Shown in pieces: positions 22,801 to 33,096 of a stretch of DNA of 64,000 bases. Source of the DNA: Erpobdella octoculata (Eukaryota > Annelida > Clitellata > Hirudinida > Erpobdellidae). Each line of letters begins with the position of its first letter. Position 1 is the first letter of the stretch. The notes beneath the pieces were generated by a model that was given only the letters and a program-made list of their open reading frames with translations, was not told the origin of the DNA and ran no database searches. Location: NCBI GenBank assembly GCA_963978895.1, contig OZ022238.1, positions 25,992,582-26,056,581 on the forward strand, written 5' to 3'. The translations under genes and the position numbers were made by a program.

Positions 22801-25800
22801 GTGTTTATGAGTAGCCACTTTGCATAATAACCGCTGTGAGCCAGACTCGTTTGTCCAATGCGATTGTGATTGGATAAACATTCTGTCTCAATGTCACATT
22901 TTAGTTTTTGGTAAATAATTATACATTTTAAGTGACAGATAGTGCGATCTATAGCAAAAACGACCAGATATTTATTATTTGATAGTGTGCTAAACATATT
23001 AATGTGCTAAACATATTAAAGAACAAACAAGCTTTAAAAGTCAATAATCAGTAATCAGCCAATGCATTATCAGTGCCCCTCTAGTTTTATGTTTTAGAAA
23101 TTTCTATGTTTTAAAAAAGTTAAATTTTATTAAAATATTTGCTAAATTGATGACTTTGTGTATACTGCTCTGAGTCACTGAGTGGTGATTGGAGAATGTC
23201 AGCTGTTCTAGATGTTAAAATTATTATTTTTATTAAAATTAACTAATAATAAAAACTATTTTTAGTTCTTTATTTCAAATCATTTGAATCCTCAGCATAC
23301 CTTTTCACTAACAACTTCATTGTAAATAGTTCCTTGAAAGGGAATTTAATTGTGGTCTAATTTTTGTTTTGTTATGTATTGCTTCATTTTCTACTTCTTG
23401 GAGAGTGTTGCTTGTGTGAATGTCTACCTTAAAGGATTAAATTTAGCCAATATTATTTGACCATTGGTTTAATACATAAATTTGACAGTAAGGTCTTTTG
23501 GGACGGAGGATAGGCCGACAGAACATCCGGTGCAGCCAAGAGATGAAGTCTTTGAGTATATAATTTTTCGAGGGACTGATATAAAAGACCTTCATGTATG
23601 TGACAGTGCCAAGGTTCCCATCACAAGTCAAACGCCTCACGACCCTGCTATTGTTCAGGTATATGTTTTGAAACATGGATCTGTTGACAAAAAATGTGCA
23701 TTTGATTGCTTAATTTTTTGAATGGACTGAATGTGTGTAACAAAAAAATTTTTATTTGTTAAAATGAAAAAGATTTTAGTAAAGCAGTCAGATTATAGTT
23801 TTTATTAGTTTTCTCAAGCTTCTATTTTTGCTATTTATAGTTCAGTTAGATTATATTTTAATGTAATGGATTTATTATAGATGTGGTGTTTATTGAATTG
23901 AATATTATCTTGATTTTCAGTCCTCAATATCTACAAATAACCTACCCCATGTCGTTGGTGGGTCAAATGCCTATCCTTATCCAAGTCCTGGAGGCTCATA
24001 CCACCCCCAGCAGCAGCAGCACCAACTAGGATTGATGGTACCACCAATGCCGGGCTCCTATCCTAATTACAGCCATTTAAATTTTCCTAGTCACCATCAA
24101 TACAGCAGTGCACTTTCGACTCACTCTGGTCAGTGAAATTTGTACATTTATTGAAATTTGTTATTCATTTGGCTTTTGAAGGTATATTTCTCATATTTCT
24201 GTTGAATAATTGAGGTAACAATGAAATTTTCTGAGTCAGTAGAAAGATTGCTTAAATTCACTGTTGTTCAAATTGTTTTTTGACATACTTATCTAAATAT
24301 AGCTCTGTTTGAATTTTTTGCTCTTTGTCATTTGTTATTGCATTACATGTACAGAAATAACTATTCTGCTAGATTTTTACTTACTTCAGTTTTTTTAAAG
24401 ATATTTTTTATTCTATACCTATGAAATTTGAATTGGAATACATAAAAATTGTTTTAATTTGTAGTAATGATTCTATTGAAGTTATAAATTTTTTTCTAGA
24501 CTCCCATGGCACTACTACTCCACCAAATTATCGCCAAAGAAAGTCGAGTAGTGGAGGTTAGTTGGGCTGGAATAATTTAACAATTTCTTAATTAATTCAT
24601 CATGAAATTTGCTGATGTTTTTATCAGGCTTGCAGAGTCGCCATTTTTTTGTGGCTCGGCTCCCGAAAATTTGACGGCTCGGCTCCCTATAAAGGGGTTG
24701 TCACACGAGACAAATTTGTGCAAACTTTTGACTGAAACATTTTTAACTGTTTATACTTATACTTTAATAGTTTATCTACTCTACTTATATGACAATTGTT
24801 AAATATTAAAACCGACCATTTTGTTTTTAGTCGATTTTAAATGTATACGAAAGGGTACGTTTTGTTTTTTGGCGCAGCAAAAATTTAATTTTAAATGCTT
24901 GATTAAATTATTTCACAGAGTTAAAATGTTTTTACTATATAGTTAAAATAATATGCAATTTAAAGAATTGTAATTATTTTATAAGAATATAAACACTCAT
25001 CAAACGAAAGCAAATCTTGAAGCGCGTTTTTTTTATTACAACTTTCATCTCGAGTGTGTATTTGGAACATAATTGTATTATTTTTTAATGCAATTTAAAA
25101 AATTTTGAATAAAATAAAAAAAGTCCAAAAATAACAATGTAACCAAAAACAGAGTTTGGCAGGTAAACAAAATAAAATAAAACGAAACGATACGAAAACA
25201 ATTCATTAAAGATTTCTTGTGGTGATGTGCGCGCGTGCGCTATCATTTGATTGAAGGCTGTTGCTGTTGTGACGTTCATAAAATATTAAAACATTTCAAA
25301 TTTTAGGGAGATAAACAATCAAATAATTTTAGAATTTCAAAGCTTTTCATCTTGAAAAAAATTCTGCTCATATAAAAAAATTTTGAGAGCCGAAGCCGCC
25401 AGATATTTTCGACTCTGGGTCTGGCTCTGGCTCCCACAAAAATTAGCGGCTCTCCGGCTCCGCTCTGCAAGCCTGGTTTTTATGACAACAACATTCAATT
25501 TAATGTTTATTGCTGAAGTTCATTTTATAAAGTTGTACAATGTGCATCACTTTTGGGCCAAGTTTGCTTTAGATATTGGAAGTTTAACTATGCTATTTCA
25601 ACCGTGCTGTTATGAATTCTTTACCATTCTTCTGTTCAATTGATCTCTTGATCAAGGCATCAAAGTACACATATCTTGTTCTTAAAGCAAATAGCGTGAA
25701 AACAGAATGTGAGAATCTCATTAGAAAAATATTGTTTTACATTAGTGGCTCTTATATTTAATATTGTACTGTAGAACCTCTCTTATGTGAATTCTCCATT

Positions 25801-28800
25801 GCCACATAAAATCAGTCGCGTAAGAGGAAAAGTCGCATTTCTGAAACCAACTATTGCTTCCAGATATTCCTAGGTTGTGTTTTTTTTGCGAGCATAAGAG
25901 CCTTCTCTTGAAGCGATTTTATATTAATTGGCAAAACTTTCTTGATCAACCATCACAAAACTATTTGTCATTAACTTTACTGTATGAACAGTAACGTTTA
26001 GCAGCTAGAATTTTGTTGTCAGAGGACCGCGCTATCCCATCGTGACAAAATGTTATCCTTATTTCTGGCACGTTTTGAACTTGAGTCTTGCCAATGCCAA
26101 ATAAATAATGTTCAATAAATTAAATAAATAATGTTCAATAAATTAAATAAATAATGTCCAATAAATTAAATAAATAATGTTCAATAAATTAAATAAATAA
26201 TGTTCAATAAATTAAGTAAATAATGTTCAATAAATTAAATAAATAATGTTCAATAAATTAAATAAATAATGTTCAATAAATTAAATAAATAATGTTCAAT
26301 AAATTAAATAAATAATGTTCAATAAATTAAATTAAACATGCGCAGAATGTTTGTATTGCGCAGACTTACTTAATGTTGCGTAATATTGGTTAATGATTGC
26401 GTAATATTGGTTGATGATTGTGTAATAGCAGGGTATATAAGCGTGAATGGTTTGATAGAAATAGTAAATTAATTAATAGCTTTATCCTAAAGTGAAAAAT
26501 GTAAAAAAGATAGAAAAGAAATGTCAACAACCCAAAAAAAAATTTATAAACAGAAAAAGTGAAAATATTATAAATTATTAAACAACATTATTAATCTGTA
26601 TATATAAAAATGACTGTGTGTGTGGGAGGGTATTGGGTATGTTCTTTATGCATTCATCCAATCATAATGAAATTTTCACACAACCTTGAGAGTCAATAGA
26701 GGAAAGTTTTTGTAAAAAAATATTAAAATCGGTCACAAAATAAGCGAAGCGGGAGAGTGAGCAGAAACTGGAACTGGAGAATGTGCGGGAACGGAAAAGC
26801 GATGGAGAACGAAAGGGCAAGCGGGAAAAGGAAAGCGACTAGGAAGAGGAGATCAAGCGGGAAAGCGATCGGGAGCGGGAAAGCGATCAGGAGTGGGAAA
26901 GTGACTGGGAACAGGGACGTGACCGGGAACGGAAAAGCAAGCAAGAACGGGAAAGCGACTGGGAACGTGAGAGAAACTGGAGCAGGAGAGAAAAACGATA
27001 GAAAAACCTCTAAAATCCATGGGCAGAGCAACTGGGAGCTGGAAAGCGACCAGGAGCGGGAGAGTAATCGGGGAAGGAAACAGGAGCAAGAGAGAAAAAC
27101 CTCTAAAACACCAGCTAGTTATCATAAAAAAAACATAAAATTTCATTTCCGATATTCAAACATGAAATTATCTTAATAGTTTTGATAGTTAAAACTTATC
27201 TAAAACAGATCTAAAAGTATATATTCAGGGTTGTTACTTTTATTACACGCCTGCATGCACTAATTTGATCAACAGCTGATCCTTCAGAAAATAGTGTGAA
27301 TATTACAATCATGTAAGAACTATCCATTTTAATCTAACCTTTTAAAAAAAACAACGTAAACGCTTACACAGTGCTCTTTTGATGTAAACTAAAGAGTAAG
27401 GGCCCTTTTTTTATAACTTGATCAACAACTGACCCTACATTTTATAACATAATTAAACTTCAGAAATTTATATTTTGATACAACCTTGTAAAAATGCAAG
27501 TGCCTAATACACAGTGCTCTTTTGATGTAATCTAAAAAGTAAGGACCCTTTTGTCGAGGGCCGTTACGGCGGGGGTCGTTTTGTCGGGGCTCTTTTGACG
27601 GGCCCATTTGTCGGGGCCCTTTGTCTGAGGCCCATTTGACGGGTCACCTATTAGTATCGGTATCGGCCATATTTATGGTATCAGTGCATCTCTACTTTGA
27701 TCTACTTCAGGTCGCATAATGGAGTTAAATATCCAAATAATGACACAGAAACAAGGACGTTGGTCACGTTACAGAGAAAGTTGCATAAGAGGAAAAATAA
27801 GGAGAATCCATGCATAATGTTTAGGTCGTATAAGCACAAAAGTTGCATAATGGGGGTTGATTTCATATAAGCGATGTCTTACTGTATTGATATATGAATA
27901 AACTTATAATAATTAATTGAACATATTAATAGAAAATGTGGAGATTAATGACGGTGGTGGCTAAGCGGTAAAACGTTTGCCTGTCGCCTTGTAGGTTGAC
28001 GGTTCGAATCTCACTGGCGTCACCATCGTAGCTCCCTTAAGCAAGGAGTTTACACGCATTGCTCAGGTTGAGTGTCTCGCGGGGTTAACAACTCCTTTCA
28101 CTAACCTTAAAAAAAAAAAAAATTATTTTGTTTTGTCTTTTAACTTCTAACAGGCTCACGAAGTCCTAGCCCCTTGGGTGCCGGTCAACAACTGTCAGAG
28201 ATGACGCTACCGTCTGATGAAAAAAATTCTCTTGGTTTCAAAGGTGGCATGAAAGGACAGAACAGGGGAGGTTTTAGGGGGATGAATAGTCGAATGGGCA
28301 GTGGTGGTCCTCCTCAACATTTCTATCAACACAATCATAGAGATGAATACTTCAGGTCTGATCAATACCAGCATCATCAGCAATTTGTTCCAAGAGAGGG
28401 AGGTTTTAATAGGTCTGCCATATTCTTTGTTTTTTTTTATAAATTTCTCCAGATAATTACAAAATCATATCAATTAAGCAAATTTTAATAGTTATACGAT
28501 TTTACCACACTTTTCTTAACTTGCTTTCTTGTCTGTCTGTTTGTCCAAAGAAGAAATATAAATATCGGTTAAGCCCTAATTTGTATAAAGCATGTGCACT
28601 AGTGAATAGAGGTAAACACATATTTACTTGAATTATAATTAACTGTTATGATAAAAATAAACTTTAAATTATCAAAGATATCCACGAGAAAAAGATGGAC
28701 AACAACCTCATCAACAGAGAATGTACCAGAATGATGCTATCAACCACCAGCAAGGGGTGATGAACAATCACAGGGGTGGTCCTGCAGGTGTACCTCATCA

Positions 28801-31800
28801 TGATTACAGGGCATACAGAGGGAGGACACTTTCTAGAGGTTTTTTAATGATTTATTATGTTTTTTTTAAATCTAAGTAGTTTCTAACAGTGTTATTATCA
28901 AAATGATTTAATTCAAATGTGTTGCTGATGGCTTCATTACAGAATCATTTATTTTTACAATTTTGTCATATAACAAGTCGTAATGAAATTATTGCAGGTT
29001 ACCATGGAATGGTGAATGGCCGCAGAGGACAGATGAGGGGTGGACCGTCCAGAGGGTACCATAGAACTGGATTCATCAGGCCATCAAGAGGAGGGCTGCT
29101 TAAATTTGATTCAGAGTTTGATTTTGAGAGTTCCAATGCTCAGTTTGACAAGGAACAGATAGAAAAAGAGATAAAAGAGAAGCTCAGGATTGGTTGGTTA
29201 TTATTGTGATATATTTATATTATACATATAGAATTTACATTTCTACATTTTTTACCAATGCTTTTATTAACTCGTCGGCTCTGTTTCTCTGTCTGTTTCT
29301 CTGTCTGTCTGTTTCTCTGTCTGTCTGTTTCTCTGTCTGTTTCAAATCTTGCAATCAATTTTTGAGTCACTTCCTGTTGATAGATTTTTTTCAAATTTTG
29401 CATACATGCTCAAGATAGAAGACAATGCAATATTCAATTATTAGTTTTACAATAAGTCAATTAATTTAGTTAATTTTCTTGAGGATTTTATCGAGGGGTT
29501 TCTTGAGGGTTTTCTTGAGGGTTTTCTTGAGGGTTTTCTTGACCACAAAACGCTAACCGACTGGCAGACTATTTTACCAAGTTAACACGAACCACACTCA
29601 CTGACCGCGATTCTCAAGCGTGTACGAAATTTTCATGAAAATAGTTAATTAATTTAGATAATTTTAATTAATTTCGATATTTCGATATAATTAAGATATT
29701 TCGACTTTAACATAAAATAAAAGAGTAATATAAGAAAAAATTGATTGCAAAATTTGTGTTTTAATTACATATAAGAGCATTGGTTTTAAAAATTCGTTTT
29801 TAATTTACTTGTTTACTCTGAGATTTATTGTTGTTTGAATGTATTGATTCCATACTAAACATGGCTTGTCATTAGGAATTGATTTTATAAGATACAAACA
29901 TACGTACAATTATTGGAATATGTAAAAATTAAATTTATTTATAGAAAGCAGTGATCCAACATCAGAGGAGAATCCCGAGTCGATTGAAACGAATGGTGAT
30001 GCTGTACAGGAAGCAAGTGCTTTCTATGACAAAAGCAAATCGTTTTTTGATTCTATCAGTTGTGAAGCTTTGGACAAAAATGGGCAAGTCTTTAAATAAT
30101 CAGTATTTTTTTATAGATAATGATATTTTTAGGATAATGTTATTCTTATAATTTTGCTTCTTTCTATTGTATTGTTTTCTAATACAATCCTTTAACTACA
30201 ATTGCTATATTGCATGTTTTCGAGAAACGTTTGTACAAGCTTTTAATTAAGCATGGAAGTTTGTCGTTCGGTTTTATTCGGGTACGGAAGTAATCGGAAA
30301 TATTTTTCTTCCGAACGTTCGGTTTTAATCGGGTTCGGAAATAATTTCATTCCGAACTTTCAAAAACCGATTCCGAAAGATCGAGGATATTCGGAAATTA
30401 TACGGAACAGCCGTAGCACTTCCGAAAAAACGCTATTCTTGCGGAAGTGCTACGGCGGCGAAATTTTGACTAAAACTAACAGTATGGAGTCAAATTTATT
30501 TTCCACTAGCGCGGTTACCCGGCGTTGCTCAGGGTTTTGTTATAGTTTTTCATTATTTTTTGGGTTTCCCTGAGTCGGGGTATCGGGGTAGGGAGTCCAA
30601 ACCTTAACTTTCTTCCCCTGTATGAGAACTACCTCTTTGCCAAATTTCATCAAGATTGCTCCAGCGGTTTAGATTTGTATAAGAGACAGACAAACTCACA
30701 GTCATTTTTATATATAAAAAAAACACAAAAATTAAAAATGCATTAAACATCAATCATCATTGGGTTCAATGCATGTAGGTCCTTGACCTGATTCTTTGCA
30801 CGACGTTGACAAACTTTCCTCTTCCTTGTCTTCTTCAAAAATATAATTCCAGTTAGGTACTTTAACTTTCCCCCAATTCTGTTGGACATAAAGAAGAGCC
30901 GAAGTTGTGCCTGGATTGAGGTCCATCCTTGAGGTGGAGACGATGTTGCCCGAAGCTGAGAACAATCTCTCACTAGAAGTAGATGAAAGCGGGACACAGA
31001 ATATTCCTCTCGCAAGCCTGGCAAGGATTGGCATGGCACTCTGTTGCTGCTTCCACCACTGTAAAATGTCAACCTTCATAGGGAGATAACACAAACATTA
31101 GTATATTTATTTATATTTCAAATAAATCAGAATAATCACGAAAAAGTACCTTGGAACGTTCAAAAGGTTTTGGCAAAGTCAGGTACAGATCTAATTTTTT
31201 TTTAAGCTGGGAAACCTCTTCTAATTCCTCATCTTCTGAAAATTCCAGAACCCTTCTTTCAGGTACAAAGGTGGGCCGTGACTGAGAATAGCTCGGGGTC
31301 TTTCTGAACTCTTTTGTGCTACCATGATCTTCTATCAAATGTTTTACAGTTGAATCAAAACACTTTTCAGACTTGAGCAGAGCACCTTTGAAGAAGGGAT
31401 GAAGGAGATGGGCAAACCTCAAAATGTCAACACATTTGATCTGTTTCCATTATCGCAAACCGAAGGAAAAGGAAAGATACATAGATATATAAAAAGATAT
31501 AACATAATTATTTAATTATAATATTTCATTGATCTAAAATGACGACCGGTGAAATTTATTATTTTTTTTCGGAATTCCGAAAAAACCCGACATTTCCGAA
31601 AAATATTTCCGAACGTTCGGTTTTTTTCGGGTTCGGAAATAATTTAATTCCGAACTTCCGACAACCGATAAAAACCGACTTTTCGGGGATGTTCGGAAGG
31701 GAACGGAAGAAACTTCCATGCTTACTTTTAATTACTTTATTTTTTCTGGATGTCCACATACGTTTTGAAGTTTGGAAGATCATAATAAAATTTGCCCAAT

Positions 31801-33096
31801 TCAAAAAATGTATAGTTTAATTAAACAAAAATTAAATTTAAAAAGCAAAAATTATTAAAAATTAAAGAAGCATAAAACTTTCATCATCATATTAACTATA
31901 AAAAAAATTTTTTAACTGAGGTATAAAATTTTGCTACAAAATTTTATAACTGTCTTAAAAGCATGTTTTTAATTCTTTAAATTAACTTTCACTTGTTTAT
32001 AAAAATGTTAAAATTATTAAAAAATTTAATTTATTAATAGAATGATGTGATCCCAACGGCATTGCCTGGGTTTTTGGCACCCGGAGACAAGGTCTAACAA
32101 ATGCGTCCCTAAAAATTTCCATCTGTTAACTTTTCCTCCAAAAATAGCTGCTGAATAGTGGGAGTCATAGGCACTTTTTCTTAAAATTTCCAAAACGTTC
32201 ATTTTTCTTCCAAAAATAGCTGATTACCACAGGTACATTTTCAAAAAAAAAAATTTGCATACGTTTGAAAAGATTTTGGTGCCCCCTTCAAAACAGTGCC
32301 TGGGGATACATGTCTCCCTGATCTCTCCTAGCTATGCCTCTTAGTGATCCAACTTCAGGGGAGAATTCTGAGTTGTTAGTCATAATTACATCATAAAAAT
32401 ACATTTTTTAAAACATTATCTTTTATAATTTTTTTTTTCTAAAGTTTTGATGTTGTAGCTTATATGCACCCGCAATGTTTTTCATTTTATAGGAATTATA
32501 GGAGTACTATTTTATACTTTTTAGAGTGCAAGAAAAATGTTTTTTTTTTAAATGTATTTATCTATCGGCTACAATGTTTAAAAAATGCGCGGACAGACAA
32601 AATCTCAAACAGACAAGAAAGAGACCTAATAAAAACGTTGTAAAAAGGAAGTTATCATTAATATCTTTTTACTTTATTCCATATTGCAGTGCCATGAATC
32701 GTACAAACTGGAGAGAAGAAAGAAAGTTGAACATAGAGACGTTTGGCCCAAGGACTGCTGTAAATTATGGTCGACGATTTAGAGGCAGAGGTGGCATGTA
32801 CGGTAGAGGTGGTTACTCTATGGATAGCGGATTTCATACGAGAGGAGGATATGCTTACAGGGGGGATAGAAGCTGGGGTGTGTATTAATTTTGTTTTCAT
32901 TGCAGAGTTTTGTGCCAATTCGTTAAAATATTTCTATTTTACGTTGAGTACACAGCTGAATACTTGATGCTCAATGGCACATTTTTGTATTTACTTTTCA
33001 GCAAATCAATACAGAGGAGGAGGGAGAGGGCAACGTGGCTGGTCAAAGCAACAGCCTGAATCTCGATTTGAATCAACAACCACCGAAAGCAGCTAG
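19871..33096 (+). CDS. LSM14: LSM14 / RAP55 / Tral mRNP protein, complete
   Basis: Exons: 19871-19991, 23489-23658, 23921-24128, 24500-24556, 28154-28412, 28678-28838, 28998-29192, 29945-30083, 32690-32877 and 33002-33096. Together they are 1593 nt, in frame throughout, giving 530 aa; vertebrate LSM14A is a little shorter. The protein is a P-body translational repressor and decapping activator partner. Domains: an N-terminal LSm fold (residues 1-80; [20 protein letters not shown]); a Ser/Pro and RGG-rich linker; the FDF motif (about 358-390; [18 protein letters not shown]) that binds the DDX6 helicase; the FFD box ([14 protein letters not shown]); the TFG box ([10 protein letters not shown]); and a C-terminal RGG tail. 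The ATG has A at -3. All introns are GT-AG except intron 8, which is GC-AG (GG|gcaagt at 30084). Introns 1, 4 and 8 host transposons. Confidence 0.96.
21042..21780. mobile_element. MITE with 8-bp target duplication in LSM14 intron 1
   Basis: Terminal inverted repeats begin GGTAAAGTTTCCCTTGGACG and continue GCCCGTG. The flanking duplication AGGCATTT lies at 21034-21041 and 21781-21788. The empty site can be read in the neighbouring tandem unit, which has an uninterrupted GGAAGGCATTTTTCACAAAG. The 8-bp duplication fits hAT, P or Merlin; the end sequence is not typical CAG, so the superfamily is open. No ORF is present. It also contains the reverse-oriented F3 fragment (21185-21290). Confidence 0.88.
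21762..21899. repeat. 69-bp perfect tandem duplication across the MITE right end
   Basis: Positions 21762-21830 and 21831-21899 are identical. The unit contains the last 19 bp of the MITE, the target duplication and 50 bp of flank, so it arose after insertion. Confidence 0.92.
22001..23119. other. LSM14 intron 1, unassigned part
   Basis: AT-rich intronic sequence without a recognised element. Confidence 0.5.
23120..23355 (+). repeat. Dispersed repeat family F3, copy 3
   Basis: Shares CTGCTCTGAGTCACTGAG, TTCTAGATGTTAAAATTATT and CCTCAGCATACCTTTTCACT with copies 1 and 2. It lies in LSM14 intron 1, about 130 bp before exon 2. Confidence 0.55.
24625..25475. mobile_element. hAT MITE in LSM14 intron 4
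   Basis: Inverted ends CAGGCTTGCAGAG are flanked by a perfect 8-bp duplication GTTTTTAT at 24617-24624 and 25476-25483. Length is 851 bp. GC-rich subterminal GGCTCGGCTCC-like motifs repeat near both ends, as seen for transposase-binding sites of hAT elements. There is no transposase frame. Confidence 0.93.
26097..26332. repeat. 23-bp minisatellite, about ten units
   Basis: The unit is close to TTCAATAAATTAAATAAATA followed by ATG, repeated head to tail with very few changes. The homogeneity points to recent expansion. Confidence 0.93.
26595..27118 (+). mobile_element. Helitron-like element, copy 3 (nested)
   Basis: Starts A|TCTGTATATATAAAAATGAC and ends CCAGCTAG|T, matching Helitron 5'-TC and CTAG-3' insertion between A and T. 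The body includes the shared ATCCAATCATAATGAAATTT block and about 350 bp of the purine-rich GGGAAAGCGACC minisatellite. The usual 3' hairpin is eroded. Confidence 0.72.
27230..27660. repeat. Diverged duplication and G-rich minisatellite inside the Tigger-like element
   Basis: A block containing CAGTGCTCTTTTGATGTAA occurs at 27370 and again at 27510. It is followed by short tandem variants of TTTTGTCGGGGCC at 27550-27640. Confidence 0.6.
27951..28122 (+). mobile_element. tRNA-derived SINE in LSM14 intron 4
   Basis: The tRNA-like head has TGGCTAAGCGG (A box region) and GGTTCGAATCT (B box, 28001-28011). A unique body and a poly(A) tail of 14 follow, ending just before exon 5 (28154). The 3' tail differs from the SINE at 7243, so it is a related but distinct subfamily. 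The target duplication is not clear. Confidence 0.8.
29275..29545. repeat. Simple repeats in LSM14 intron 7
   Basis: A (TCTGTCTGTTTC)n pyrimidine tract at 29278-29342 and four units of a 14-bp repeat near TTGAGGGTTTTC at 29489-29541. Confidence 0.85.
30506..30716 (-). mobile_element. Helitron-like element, copy 4 (nested in hAT)
   Basis: Read on the minus strand: TATATATAAAAATGACTGTG, then TTGATGAAATTTGGCAAAGA, then a hairpin around CTGAGCAACGCCGGG and the end TAACCGCGCTAG followed by host T. It is short and lacks the purine minisatellite. The 5' TC is not preserved. Confidence 0.7.
30750..31422 (-). pseudogene. hAT transposase C-terminal exons
   Basis: One exon (31422 to 31150) encodes [20 protein letters not shown] and ends PKPFERSK at a gtactt donor. 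The next exon (31073 to 30750) starts [10 protein letters not shown] and has [20 protein letters not shown], the hATC dimerisation domain of the ZBED-type hAT proteins. The join is in frame. The N-terminal two thirds, including the BED finger and most of the catalytic core, are missing. Confidence 0.85.
31733..32689 (+). repeat. LSM14 intron 8 remainder with a repeat related to the hAT MITE at 52-1622
   Basis: Around 32440-32660, CGCAATGTTTTTC, GGAATTATAGGA, TATTTTATACTTTTTAG and GTGCAAGAAAAATG follow the same order as 1330-1400. No terminal repeats were found here, so it is a fragment or shared module. A diverged 60-bp duplication (AAAATTTCC ... CCAAAAATAGCTG) lies at 32110-32225. Confidence 0.6.

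Larger units (their letters stand above)
25769..27884. mobile_element. Tigger/pogo-like element with nested insertions, LSM14 intron 4
   Basis: The left end is CTGTAGAACCTCTCTTATG. The right end, reverse-complemented, is CAGTAAGACATCGCTTATAT. Both are flanked by TA. Ends resembling CAGTA-GACCTC-CTTAT with a TA duplication are typical of the Tigger branch of Tc1/mariner. Subterminal GTCGCATAA and GTTGCATAA motifs recur. No transposase frame remains. A 23-bp minisatellite and a Helitron copy lie inside. Confidence 0.75.
30248..31724 (-). mobile_element. hAT transposon, internally deleted, LSM14 intron 8
   Basis: Inverted ends TAAGCATGGAAGTTT are flanked by a perfect 8-bp duplication CTTTTAAT at 30240-30247 and 31725-31732. 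Subterminal regions at both ends are full of TTCGGAA and CCGAAC motifs. It carries two transposase exons on the minus strand and a nested Helitron copy. Confidence 0.93.

Noticed and set aside
26757..27176. Basic Gly/Lys/Ser/Arg repeat ORF on the plus strand, with hydrophobic ORFs opposite
   Set aside because: A shadow of the purine-rich Helitron minisatellite. The same pattern appears at 11692-11895 and 42904-43176 in unrelated frames.
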